Of a stretch of 64,000 nt of DNA, positions 43,402-51,218 are shown piece after piece; within the stretch, counting starts at the first letter, position 1, and every line of letters begins with the position of its first letter. Made by a program: the position numbers and the translations under genes. The stretch is from Pseudooceanicola endophyticus (GTDB taxonomy: Bacteria > Pseudomonadota > Alphaproteobacteria > Rhodobacterales > Rhodobacteraceae). The notes beneath the pieces are model-generated. The model did not search any database. It was not told the DNA's origin and saw only the letters and a list, made by a program, of their open reading frames with translations. The stretch lies in contig NZ_JAHIAB010000011.1 of NCBI RefSeq assembly GCF_018760365.1, forward strand, positions 148,871 to 212,870. Reading direction: 5' to 3'.

Positions 43402-44546
43402 CGGTCCAGCGCCTCGACCGAAAGGATGGTGGGCAGGTGGCGGGCGATCTCCTGCCAGCTGTCGCCCTCGTCGGTCGAGGCGAAGACAGAACCGGAGTTG
43501 GTGCCGAAGTAGATCCCGGCGGGGTCGCGGGCATCCCCGGCCATGGCCTGGCGCAGCACGGTGAAGAAACAGGCCTGCTGCGGCAGGCCATCACGCTGCG
43601 CCTGCCAGCTTTGCCCACCATCGCGGGAGCGCCAGACGGCGGCGCTTGCCCCGGGCGGAAAGCGCCCGGCCATGTCGCCGTTCAGCGGCAGGGTCCAGAG
43701 GGTCTGCGGATTGCGCGGATGCACCCGGATCGGGAAGCCGAAGGTCGAGGGCAGCCCGGTGGTAATGTCCTCCCAGCTGCGCCCGCCATCGGCGGAACGC
43801 CAGACACCGTGGTGGTTCTGCTGATAGAGGATGTCTTCGGCGCCTGCTGCCCGCATCATGTTGTGGACGCAATGCCCGGTCTCTCCATCCCTGGGGGCGG
43901 CGGGGTGATCATGATGGGCGCAGGCTGCGGCATTGGCCAGCCGGTTGCGGCGCTCCCAGGTCGCGCCGCCATCCTCGGTCGCGAAGACCCCGGCGGCCGA
44001 GATCGCCAGCCACAGCTTTGCCGGATCAGCGGGGTCGGAGACGATGGTGTGCAGCACCAGCCCCGCCGCGCCGGGCGTCCAGCTGTCTGCCGAAGGGTGT
44101 CCGGCCAGGCTGCTCACCTCCTGCCAGCTTGCGCCCCCGTCGCGGCTGGACAGCAGACGGGCGGGTTTCGTTCCGGCGTAGAGCGTGCCGTGCGACAGGC
44201 CCAGCGACCAGACCTGGCTGAAGCCCTCGAAGGGGGCGGGGGCGCCGGTCCAGCCGATCATCGCGGCGAAATCGGCGTCCTTCTCGGCCCAGTCGTCCAT
44301 CTGGCCGCGGGTCAGCTTGGTCAGGGTCCAGCTGTCGCCGTGATCGTCGCTGTGCCAGACCCCGGCGCCGAACCAGTCGCCGCCGCCGCCCGCCCAGATC
44401 CGCCCGGTGCCGGGGTCTGCGGCCATGTGGTTGATCGGCCAGCCGCCGCAGAACGGCCCCCGCACCGCCCAGCCGGAACGATCCTCTCCGCCCTCCAGCA
44501 GGAAGGCGCCCTTTGTCGTTCCGACCATCAGGGTGATCCCGGTCAT
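43389..44546 (-). CDS. Asp-box beta-propeller protein (BNR/YVTN-like)
   Basis: 385 aa with six Asp-box motifs of type SxDxGxxW: SDDHGDSW, SRDGGASW, TEDGGATW, SADGGRSW, SRDGGQSW and STDEGDSW. Such repeats build a six- or seven-bladed propeller, as in sialidases and related glycan-binding enzymes, but catalytic residues of sialidase cannot be assigned. No signal peptide (starts MTGITLMVGTTKG), so it is probably cytoplasmic. Overlaps the convergent SDR gene. Confidence 0.8.
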   Translation of the reverse strand: MTGITLMVGTTKGAFLLEGGEDRSGWAVRGPFCGGWPINHMAADPGTGRIWAGGGGDWFGAGVWHSDDHGDSWTLTKLTRGQMDDWAEKDADFAAMIGWTGAPAPFEGFSQVWSLGLSHGTLYAGTKPARLLSSRDGGASWQEVSSLAGHPSADSWTPGAAGLVLHTIVSDPADPAKLWLAISAAGVFATEDGGATWERRNRLANAAACAHHDHPAAPRDGETGHCVHNMMRAAGAEDILYQQNHHGVWRSADGGRSWEDITTGLPSTFGFPIRVHPRNPQTLWTLPLNGDMAGRFPPGASAAVWRSRDGGQSWQAQRDGLPQQACFFTVLRQAMAGDARDPAGIYFGTNSGSVFASTDEGDSWQEIARHLPTILSVEALDRQRF

Positions 44547-44650
44547 CGTCTCCTCCTCGCACCTGACCTTGCGTCACTCTGGCGCCGAAAGCCCCGTCCG
44601 TCCAGCGCGGCGATACCCGCAACACTTGCAATCCATGGTCCCGGCAGGCT

Positions 44651-44667
44651 TTATCGCACGGCAATAA
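44651..44667. promoter_or_regulatory. Imperfect palindrome upstream of pncB
   Basis: TTATCGCACGGCAATAA is symmetrical in the pattern TTAT-N-GC-N3-GC-N-ATAA and ends 16 bases before the pncB ATG. It may be an operator for an NAD-pathway repressor; which one cannot be told. Confidence 0.3.
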
Positions 44668-44682
44668 GGGAGCGGGAGCGCC

Positions 44683-45975
44683 ATGGTCGACATCGCGACA
44701 CGTGTCTACAATCACAAGTGGAAGATCGATCCGATCGTCCGTTCGCTGATCGACACGGATTTCTACAAGCTGCTGATGTGCCAGTCGATCTTCCGCAACA
44801 AGCCGGAGACGCAGGTCACCTTCACGCTGGTCAACCGGGCCAGCGACGTGCCGCTGGCCAAGCTGATCGACGAGGGCGAGCTGCGCGAGCAGCTGGATCA
44901 CGTGCGCTCCCTCTCGCTGTCGCGCGGCGAAAGCACCTGGATGCGCGGCAACACCTTCTACGGCAAGCGCCAGATGTTCCGCTCCGATTTCATGGAGTGG
45001 TTCGAGAAGATGCGCCTGCCGCCCTATTCGCTGGAACGCCGCGGCGACCAGTACGAGCTGACCTTCGAGGGCGCCTGGCACGAGGTCATGCTCTGGGAGA
45101 TCCCGGCCCTCGCCATCCTGATGGAGCTGCGCGGCCGCGCCGTGCTGCACCAGATGCGCAAGTTCGAGCTTCAGGTGCTCTATGCCCGCGCCATGACCAA
45201 GCTCTGGGAAAAGGTCGAGCGGCTGCGCCAGATCGACAACCTCAAGATCGCCGATTTCGGCACCCGTCGGCGGCATTCCTACCTCTGGCAGGACTGGTGC
45301 GTGCAGGCCATGGTCGAAGGGCTGGGCGACAAGTTCACCGGCACCTCGAACTGCCTGATCGCCATGAAGCGCGACCTGGAGGCCGTGGGCACCAATGCGC
45401 ATGAGCTGCCGATGGTCTATTCGGCCTTGGCCGAGGATGATGCCACCCTGGCCCGTGCCCCCTACGACGTTCTGGCCGACTGGCATGACGAGCATTCCGG
45501 CAACCTTCGGATGATCCTGCCCGACACCTACGGCACCGAGGGCTTCCTGAAGAACGCGCCCGACTGGCTGGCGGGCTGGACCGGCATCCGCATCGACTCG
45601 GGCGATCCGGTCCGCAATGCCGAGGTCGCGATCGACTGGTGGAAATCGCGCGGCGAGGATCCGACCGAAAAGCTGGTGATCTTCTCCGACGGGCTCGACG
45701 TGGCCGAGATGGAAAGGCTGCACAAGCGCTTCTCGGGTCGGGTGAAGGTCAGCTTCGGCTGGGGCACGCTTTTGACCAACGATTTCCGTGGTCTGGTGGC
45801 GGGCGATGCGCTGGCGCCCTTCTCTCTGGTCTGCAAGGCCCAGAGCGCCAATGGCCGCCCCACGGTCAAGCTGTCGGACAACCCCGAAAAGGCGATGGGC
45901 CCGGCGGACGAGATCGCGCGCTACAAGCGGGTCTTCAGCGTCGGTGAGCAGGAGCGGCGCGAGGTGGTGGTCTGA
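44683..45975 (+). CDS. pncB: Nicotinate phosphoribosyltransferase
   Basis: 430 aa NAD-salvage enzyme coupling nicotinate and PRPP. Landmarks are SLIDTDFYKLLMCQSIFRN, the ADFGTRRRHS catalytic-loop region, FTGTSNCLIAMK, and WTGIRIDSGDPVRNAE with the DSGD metal/PRPP segment, followed by FGWGTLLTND. Starts after a palindromic site. The pair pncA (3.6 kb upstream) and pncB shares the strand but is separated by three minus- or plus-strand genes. Confidence 0.96.
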   Translation: MVDIATRVYNHKWKIDPIVRSLIDTDFYKLLMCQSIFRNKPETQVTFTLVNRASDVPLAKLIDEGELREQLDHVRSLSLSRGESTWMRGNTFYGKRQMFRSDFMEWFEKMRLPPYSLERRGDQYELTFEGAWHEVMLWEIPALAILMELRGRAVLHQMRKFELQVLYARAMTKLWEKVERLRQIDNLKIADFGTRRRHSYLWQDWCVQAMVEGLGDKFTGTSNCLIAMKRDLEAVGTNAHELPMVYSALAEDDATLARAPYDVLADWHDEHSGNLRMILPDTYGTEGFLKNAPDWLAGWTGIRIDSGDPVRNAEVAIDWWKSRGEDPTEKLVIFSDGLDVAEMERLHKRFSGRVKVSFGWGTLLTNDFRGLVAGDALAPFSLVCKAQSANGRPTVKLSDNPEKAMGPADEIARYKRVFSVGEQERREVVV

Positions 45976-45979
45976 GGGC

Positions 45980-46393
45980 CTAACGCTCCCAGCCGCGCCC
46001 GTCCTTGACCTCCGAGCGCGCCTTCTTGGCATCCAGCCGCTTGCGCTTCTGGTTCTGCGACACTTTGGTGGCGATGCGCCGCTTCGGCACCAGGGTCGCC
46101 TTCAGGATCAGCTCGGCCAGGCGTTCGCGCGCCAGCTCGCGGTTGCGGGCCTGGCTGCGTTCGTCCGAGACCTGGATCACGATGGCGCCGTCCTTGGTCC
46201 AGCGCCGTCCCGCGATCCGCTCCAGCCGCCGCTTCACCGGTTCGGGCAGGGAGGGCGAACGCGCCGCCTCGAATCGCAGTTCCACCGCGGTCGAGACCTT
46301 GTTGACGTTCTGCCCGCCGGGGCCGGAGCTGCGGATGAACTGTTCCACCAGCTCCCATTCCTCGATGGCGATCCTGTCGGTGATGCGCAGCAT
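45980..46393 (-). CDS. arfB: Alternative ribosome-rescue factor ArfB
   Basis: 137 aa, a GGQ peptidyl-tRNA hydrolase that frees stalled ribosomes. The catalytic motif is in SSGPGGQNVNKVSTAVELRF, followed by a basic C-terminal tail (QNQKRKRLDAKKARSEVKDG) that inserts into the mRNA channel. ATG at 46393 is chosen for the AAGGAAGG Shine-Dalgarno; the frame is open to 46477. An unusual leader with a tiny ORF and terminator lies about 180 bases upstream on the same strand. Confidence 0.95.
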   Translation of the reverse strand: MLRITDRIAIEEWELVEQFIRSSGPGGQNVNKVSTAVELRFEAARSPSLPEPVKRRLERIAGRRWTKDGAIVIQVSDERSQARNRELARERLAELILKATLVPKRRIATKVSQNQKRKRLDAKKARSEVKDGRGWER

Positions 46394-46557
46394 GGGGTCC
46401 TTCCTTTCCCCGCCCATATGGCCCGCCGCCCGGCCTTCGGCCAGTGCTTTCCCGCGAAGAGCGCCCTTCGCTTTCATCTTTCCTTAAATACGGGCCACGC
46501 GCAGCGCGGAATGAAATCCCCGTCCGGGGTAATGAAATGTTGTCGAAGCGGAAAATG

Positions 46558-46600
46558 GCGAAAAAAATGGAAAGGGCCGCCCCGGTAACGGAACGGCCCC
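46558..46600 (-). terminator. Intrinsic terminator of the arfB leader transcript
   Basis: Minus-strand hairpin with GGGCCG (46599-46594) and CGGCCC (46579-46574), inner CCG/CGG pairing, followed by TTTCCATTTTTTT (46573-46561). Ends the small transcript before arfB. Confidence 0.75.
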
Positions 46601-46610
46601 TCTCGAGATC

Positions 46611-46641
46611 AGGAGGTGGTCCGGTTAGGTAAAGACCAACC
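46611..46641 (-). ncRNA. Anti-Shine-Dalgarno segment with alternative stem
   Basis: On the minus strand CACCTCCT (46618-46611) is the exact complement of the AGGAGGTG (46737-46730) before the tiny ORF. It overlaps a local hairpin GGTTGGTC/GACCACC (46641-46634 with 46621-46615), so the two pairings cannot form at once. Suggests a switch-like leader; not verified. Confidence 0.45.
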
Positions 46642-46667
46642 CTTTGGTTCATCTGCCGAGGGCTGCC

Positions 46668-46737
46668 TCAGCGACGCTCCTTCCAGGCTGTTCCGACCCC
46701 ATTCCCCAATACCTCAATAGACACTAGAGCACCTCCT
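46668..46737 (-). CDS. Tiny leader ORF with near-perfect Shine-Dalgarno
   Basis: GTG at 46724 opens 18 codons to TGA at 46668-46670 (peptide MSIEVLGNGVGTAWKERR). AGAAAGGAGGTG, five bases before it, matches a 12-base stretch complementary to the 3' end of 16S rRNA, so the site is unusually strong. Too short for any protein family; it could be a leader peptide. Codons are less GC-rich than neighbours. Coordinates include the ribosome-binding site. Confidence 0.4.
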
Positions 46738-46771
46738 TTCTGAATGTTACCGATACCCTGAGGGTGGCACG

Positions 46772-46795
46772 AAGTTCTTAATAGTCAAAGAACTT
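46772..46795. promoter_or_regulatory. Perfect 8-bp inverted repeat, possible operator
   Basis: AAGTTCTT (46772-46779) and AAGAACTT (46788-46795) with an 8-base spacer, about 50 bases upstream of the tiny ORF on its strand. TTGACT in the spacer region on the minus strand may be a -35 element; a convincing -10 was not found. Confidence 0.45.
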
Positions 46796-46869
46796 ATTGC
46801 ATCCCGGCGAAAGAATTTTCTTCGATCTGCCTCGAAACGCGGCGGGACAAAAACTGCGGCCCGACGGCG

Positions 46870-47748
46870 TCAGGCGCCGGGGGCGGGCAGGGCGACTTCC
46901 AGCAGCGACTGGCCGAGTTCGGGAAGGAAGTTGTTGTCCGAGACCAGGGTCATTCGCAGCCCCTCCGGCGCCTGCCAGACCGCCAGCCCTTCGAAATTGT
47001 GCAGCGGATAGGCATCGGTCTTCCAGACCACGGTGCCGGGCTGCTCGGGGTGCCGGAGATCGAAGCGCCGGACCCGGCTGCGGAAGGTCAGCAGCCAGCT
47101 GCGTTCCAGCACGTAGAGCGCGCCATCGGGGCCCACATCGGCCCCCGCCAGCAGGTAATGATCCGACAGCGGGATCTGCCGCACGGCCCGCCAGCCCTTG
47201 CCATCGAAGGCCCAGAGCGGCGCCAGAGTCCCCTCCGCGCGCGAAGGTTTCTCGGGCATGGTGTAAAGCGTGCCGTCGGGCCCCGCCGCCAGCGCCTCGT
47301 ACTTGCGGTTCGCGCGCAGGGTGGCCTCGTCCGGGGGGCTGGGCAGGCGGGTCAGGGCGAAGGTGTCGGGATCCATCATGTAGAGGCCCCGGTTTTCGGT
47401 CGACAGCGCGATCCGCCCGTCCGGCAGATCCGCCAGCCCCTCCGAATCCAGGCGGTGCCGGCGGGTCAGGTCGCCGCCGGGCCAGACGGCCTTGTCGTAG
47501 TGCACGCCGCGCAGCGCCCCCGTGCGATCGCGCAGCAGGCGCCCTTCGACGAAGCGCCCGCGATCGCTGAGTATGCTGAAGCGCTGCCCGTCGGTCGAGA
47601 CCTCAAGGGCAGAGAAGCCGCCAAAGCTTTTTTCGGCGGCGGGCAGTGGCAGCAACGTTCCGTTCTCCGGGTCCATGGCGCGGATCATCGCGCAGGACCC
47701 GGTCATCAGGATCAGGGCAAGGACGGCGATTGCAGGACGGAAACGCAT
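46870..47748 (-). CDS. Phytase-like/esterase-like lipoprotein
   Basis: 292 aa. An N-terminal lipoprotein signal (ALILMTGSC, lipobox Cys near 19) and a beta-propeller-type body with repeated DSEGLADLPDGRIALSTENRG, KYEALAAGPDGTLYTMPE and HNFEGLAVWQ segments, as in the esterase-like phytase-family proteins. Function unknown; probably an outer-membrane or periplasmic protein. It overlaps the mepA 3' end by 37 bases, so the two are linked. Confidence 0.8.
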   Translation of the reverse strand: MRFRPAIAVLALILMTGSCAMIRAMDPENGTLLPLPAAEKSFGGFSALEVSTDGQRFSILSDRGRFVEGRLLRDRTGALRGVHYDKAVWPGGDLTRRHRLDSEGLADLPDGRIALSTENRGLYMMDPDTFALTRLPSPPDEATLRANRKYEALAAGPDGTLYTMPEKPSRAEGTLAPLWAFDGKGWRAVRQIPLSDHYLLAGADVGPDGALYVLERSWLLTFRSRVRRFDLRHPEQPGTVVWKTDAYPLHNFEGLAVWQAPEGLRMTLVSDNNFLPELGQSLLEVALPAPGA

Positions 47749-48656
47749 TGGGCAGGCAGGCCGGCAAGGGTCAGTTCGGGTTTCGGCGGGGCCGGCTTGG
47801 CGTTCGGGTTCGGCGGCGGCGGGTTCAGGATGTTGTCGACCCAGCTCTGGGCCTCGGCGCAGCCGTCACCGGGGGGCGGCGGGGCCTGCTCCACGCAGCC
47901 CGACATGCCGGCGGGGCAGTGCAGACGGACGTGGAAGTGGTAGTGGTGGCCGTACCAGGGCCGGATCTTGTTCAGCCAGGCGCGGTCGCCGGTCGCCGTC
48001 TTGCACATCTGCACCTTGGCGCCGGGGAAGACGAAGATCCGCGCGACCCGGGGATCGCTGGCGGCCGCCTTCATCAGCGCCATGTGCTGGGGCGTCCAGT
48101 TGTCGTTGACGAAAGCCCCGGCATTGCGGCGCAGGGAGATCGACGAGAGGCTTTCGCGCGCCGCCGGGCTGAGGTGCATGTCGCTGCCAGGCAGCATCCA
48201 GATGTCGGCATCCAGACCGATCTGGTGCGACGCGTGACCCGAGCTCATCGGGCCGCCGCGCGGCTGGCTCATATCGCCGATGTAGATGCCGTTCCAGCCG
48301 GGAAGCTGGGCGCCCTTGCGCGACAGGTCTTCCAGGAAATCGACCAGCTCGGGCGTGCCCCAGTTGCGGTTGCGGGACAAGCGCATGGCCTGCCAGGTCG
48401 GGCCGCTCTCGGGCAGTTGCACGGCGCCGGCCAGGCAGCCCTTGGCGTAGGAGCCGAAGGATTCGTCGCGCTGCGAAGAGGGGCGCGAGACGGCGCCGAA
48501 CAGGGATTTCGCGCTCTTGTCCGCCCAGGCGGCGGGAATGGCGGCAGCGGTGGCGGCCTTGCTGACCTCGGGCGCCGCAGTGCCCGAAGGCCCCTGGCAG
48601 CTGGCAAGCGTCATGACGGCGGCAAGAAGCAGGGGCAGGCGGGTCAGGAAGGTCAT
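47712..48656 (-). CDS. mepA: Penicillin-insensitive murein endopeptidase MepA
   Basis: 314 aa metallo-endopeptidase that cleaves DD-crosslinks in peptidoglycan. Lipoprotein-like signal (VMTLASC), the zinc-site segment SSGHASHQIGLDADIWM and the C-terminal WYGHHYHFHVRLHCP are the family marks. A proline-rich C-terminal extension (APPPPGDG, NPPPPNPNAKPAPPKP) is present. It follows the transporter with an ATGA overlap. In-frame codons beyond 48656 are unrelated. Confidence 0.93.
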   Translation of the reverse strand: MTFLTRLPLLLAAVMTLASCQGPSGTAAPEVSKAATAAAIPAAWADKSAKSLFGAVSRPSSQRDESFGSYAKGCLAGAVQLPESGPTWQAMRLSRNRNWGTPELVDFLEDLSRKGAQLPGWNGIYIGDMSQPRGGPMSSGHASHQIGLDADIWMLPGSDMHLSPAARESLSSISLRRNAGAFVNDNWTPQHMALMKAAASDPRVARIFVFPGAKVQMCKTATGDRAWLNKIRPWYGHHYHFHVRLHCPAGMSGCVEQAPPPPGDGCAEAQSWVDNILNPPPPNPNAKPAPPKPELTLAGLPAQCVSVLQSPSLP

Positions 48657-49978
48657 CGGGGGGCGGTATCTCCGTCGGGCTTGACGAAACCTAGCATGAC
48701 CAGCCCGGCGAGAAAGAGGAAAACCAGAGGCAGGATGCCGGTCTGCTGAGACCCGCTCATCCAGGTCGCGGCACTGATCAGCAGCGGGGCCAGGAAAGAG
48801 GTCGCCTTGCCCGAGAGCGCATAGAGACCGAAGGCTTCGGTCATCCGGTCCGGGCGGGCCTGGTGCACCATCATGGTGCGGCTGGCGGCTTGCAGGGCGC
48901 CGCCGGCGGCGCCGATCACCGCGCCCACCGCCATGAACAGCAGGTCGGGCAGGGGGGATCCTTCCGGAAGGGCGATGCCCAGCACGTGATCGCGCGAGAT
49001 CGAGATGGTCACCAGGCTGACGCCCAGCAGGATCGCCACGCAGGCCCCGATCACCGGCTTCGGCCCGAAGCGGCTGTCGGCGCGCCCGCCGAGCGCGGTG
49101 AAGATCGCCCCGGTGACGATGGCCAGGATGCCGAAGATGCCGATCCGGGTGACATCCCAGCCCAGCACGCCGGCCGCGTAGATGCCGCCGAAGACGTAAA
49201 GCCCGTTCAGTGCGTCCCGGTACAGCATTGAAGCGCCCAGATAGGCCAGCAAAGAGGGGGTCTTTGGCAGCATCCGCAGGGTGCCGCCCAGCTGGCCGAG
49301 GGCCTGGCGGACGGCGCCTTTCGGAGCTTTGGGGGGCTTCGGATCCCGCACCCAGAGGAAGAAGGGCACCATGAAGACCGCGTACCACAGCGCGGTCAGC
49401 GGCCCGACCGCCCGCGTCCCTTCGCGCAGCGCCGGATCCAGCCCCAGGACCGGCGGGATGCCGATCAGCGTGCGCCCGGTGGCGGGATTTTCGGCCAGCA
49501 GCGTCAGCATCAGCACCAGCGCGATCAGCCCGCCGACATAGCCGAAGGCCCAGCCGTTGCCGCTGATCCGCCCGAGCTGCTCTCTCGGGCCCAGGTCCGG
49601 CAGCATGGCATTGGTGAAGATGGTGGCGAATTCCATGCCGATCAGCCCGAGGGCGAAGAAGCCCAGCGTCCGCCCCAGATGGAAATCGCCCGGGGCGGCG
49701 TACCACAGCATCCAGGCGCCGATCACGTAGAGGAGAGAGAACAGCCAGATCCAGCGCAGCCGCTGCCCCGACACGTCCGAGATCGCCCCGAGGAGAGGGG
49801 CGAGGACGGCGATGCACAGGCCCGCTGCGCCGATCCCCAGGCCCCAGGCGCTTTGTGCGGCCGTGCCCGATCCCATCAGCTCCTTCACGTAGGGGCCGAA
49901 GATGAAGGTCAGCAGCAGCGTGTTGTAGGGCTGGCTGGCCCAGTCGAAGAAGAACCATCCCCAGATGCGCTTGCTCAT
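48653..49978 (-). CDS. UMF1-type MFS transporter
   Basis: 441 aa with 12 predicted membrane segments. The opening WGWFFFDWASQPYNTLLLTFIFGPYVKEL resembles the UMF1 (Atg22-like) family, followed by alternating hydrophobic helices and a central loop with EGTRAVGPLTALWYAVFMVPFFLWVRDPK. Substrate unknown; the coupling with mepA hints at a murein product or a cell-wall role, but that is inference. First gene of the transporter-mepA-phytase unit. Confidence 0.88.
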   Translation of the reverse strand: MSKRIWGWFFFDWASQPYNTLLLTFIFGPYVKELMGSGTAAQSAWGLGIGAAGLCIAVLAPLLGAISDVSGQRLRWIWLFSLLYVIGAWMLWYAAPGDFHLGRTLGFFALGLIGMEFATIFTNAMLPDLGPREQLGRISGNGWAFGYVGGLIALVLMLTLLAENPATGRTLIGIPPVLGLDPALREGTRAVGPLTALWYAVFMVPFFLWVRDPKPPKAPKGAVRQALGQLGGTLRMLPKTPSLLAYLGASMLYRDALNGLYVFGGIYAAGVLGWDVTRIGIFGILAIVTGAIFTALGGRADSRFGPKPVIGACVAILLGVSLVTISISRDHVLGIALPEGSPLPDLLFMAVGAVIGAAGGALQAASRTMMVHQARPDRMTEAFGLYALSGKATSFLAPLLISAATWMSGSQQTGILPLVFLFLAGLVMLGFVKPDGDTAPR

Positions 49979-50053
49979 GTCCGCTCCCCGTTGCGGTTGT
50001 GCCCTGCCCGTTCAAAGCGCAGCCCGGCGCCGGGGGCAAGCTCCGCCGCGATC

Positions 50054-50587
50054 TCAGAGCCGTTCCGGAGGCCAGGGACGCGCGCTCTCGGCGGCAAAGA
50101 GATCGCCTGCCCAGCCGGGCAGCGCCGGAAGGGCCTGGGTTCCGAGGGCGGCCAGCACCTCGGCCATGGGCACCATGCGGCGCCCGGCGATCACGGCGGT
50201 GCGCAGGATGGCATGGTTGGCGCAGGTCTGCGGATCGCTCCACAGGCTCTGCTCCATGTAGAGAAACCGCGCATCCGCCCCCATCAGGCGCGAACGCATC
50301 TCGACCTTCTGGAACAGGGTCAGGCGCTGGCGGTAGCGCACGACGCTGCCGGCGACGGTCAGCCCCCAGCCCTGGCGCTTCAGGACCTCGGTGAACCCGG
50401 CGCGGATCGCCAGCGGCAACCGCCCGAGGTCATAGAGCGTCAGGGTGCGGCCATTGTTCAGCTCGGACCAGGGATCGATGTCGCCGGGCCAGATCCGCAG
50501 ATGGGAGACATGGGTCTGATCGAGCGCCAGCGGAGGCGCACGCCGGGCCTGCCGGATGTCGCGGATGAAGCGGAGATAGGGATACAT
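50054..50587 (-). CDS. Hotdog-fold thioesterase-like protein
   Basis: 177 aa. DIDPWSELNNGRTLTLYDLGRLPLAIR carries the hotdog-fold helix and an acidic/Asn substrate motif found in acyl-CoA thioesterases of the 4-hydroxybenzoyl-CoA group (TESB-like), with a beta-rich remainder. Substrate unknown. Single gene with a 5' gap of 126 bases to the divergent yggT-like gene. Confidence 0.75.
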   Translation of the reverse strand: MYPYLRFIRDIRQARRAPPLALDQTHVSHLRIWPGDIDPWSELNNGRTLTLYDLGRLPLAIRAGFTEVLKRQGWGLTVAGSVVRYRQRLTLFQKVEMRSRLMGADARFLYMEQSLWSDPQTCANHAILRTAVIAGRRMVPMAEVLAALGTQALPALPGWAGDLFAAESARPWPPERL

Positions 50588-50713
50588 GGGAGGACCTCCT
50601 TGCCTTCGGCGTGACGCGCCATGTCCACACCGTCAACCAGAACGTCCCGTCCGACTTGCGCCCCGGGACCGGACTGCTTACCTGAGGCCGGCCCGGTTAA
50701 GGAGAAGCGCCGC

Positions 50714-51001
50714 ATGCAGTCCCTGTTGATGATCATCAACCTCGTCCTGAACGTCGTCTGGTTCTTCGTGATCGCCCATGTGATCATGTCCTGGCTGATT
50801 TCCTTCCAGGTGCTGAACACCCGCCAGCAGTTCGTGGCACAGATCTGGTACGGGCTGAACCGCGTGCTGGAGCCGATCTACTCCCCGATCCGCCGCATCC
50901 TGCCGCCGATGGGCGGCCTCGACCTCGCGCCGCTGATCGTGCTGGTTGCGATCATGGCGATCCGCATCGTCATCCAGAACAACATCGGTTACTTCTACTG
51001 A
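50714..51001 (+). CDS. YggT-family membrane protein
   Basis: 95 aa with two hydrophobic segments (LLMIINLVLNVVWFFVIAHVIMSWLI and LAPLIVLVAIMAIRIVIQNNI) around a conserved YGLNRVLEPIYSPIRRILP loop, the YGGT domain. Found in cell-division and osmotic contexts in other bacteria; role here unclear. ATG at 50714 is preceded by GGAG; the frame is open to 50621. A hairpin-rich repeat follows. Confidence 0.9.
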   Translation: MQSLLMIINLVLNVVWFFVIAHVIMSWLISFQVLNTRQQFVAQIWYGLNRVLEPIYSPIRRILPPMGGLDLAPLIVLVAIMAIRIVIQNNIGYFY

Positions 51002-51010
51002 CCGGCCGGG

Positions 51011-51124
51011 GGGGCGGGGGCTCTGCCCCCGTCTTCCTGCCGGAAGACTCCCCCGGGATATTTATGGCCAGATGATATAGAGAGCCCGGCTCTTCATCAT
51101 CTGGCCATAAATATCCCCGCCGGA
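51011..51124. repeat. Full hairpin element, copy 1
   Basis: Order on plus: hairpin CGGGGGC-TCT-GCCCCCG (51015-51031), hairpin GTCTTCC-TGCC-GGAAGAC (51031-51048), TCCCCCGGG, then a 22-bp perfect inverted repeat (51055-51076 with 51096-51117, arms GGGATATTTATGGCCAGATG...), a 19-base loop, then CGCCGGAGG. Fills the yggT-recQ gap; may terminate yggT. Confidence 0.85.
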
Positions 51125-51218
51125 GGCCTGCGCCGCAGGCGCATTCCCGGGCGCGCCGCCTTGTCCCCTCGTGCCTCTTGTGGGACAGTGCCGCCGAATT
51201 TTGACAAGGGGACAGGAC

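Larger units (their letters stand above)
46394..46867. other. Gene-poor region upstream of arfB
   Basis: About 470 bases without a normal gene. It is less GC-rich than its surroundings, with several A/T runs. It holds a minus-strand transcription unit: palindrome (46772-46795), a strong ribosome-binding site and tiny ORF (46668-46737), a CACCTCCT anti-Shine-Dalgarno segment (46611-46618) and an intrinsic terminator (46558-46600), each listed separately. Confidence 0.6.

Noticed and set aside
41832..45404. A plus-strand frame of 1190 codons across AraC, SDR, the propeller and pncB
   Set aside because: High GC leaves long antisense frames open; the translation is low-complexity and overlaps four well-supported genes.
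45921..46652. Minus frame beginning MNQRVGLYLTG in the arfB leader
   Set aside because: No ribosome-binding site before its ATG, passes through the terminator, and its translation has no family features.
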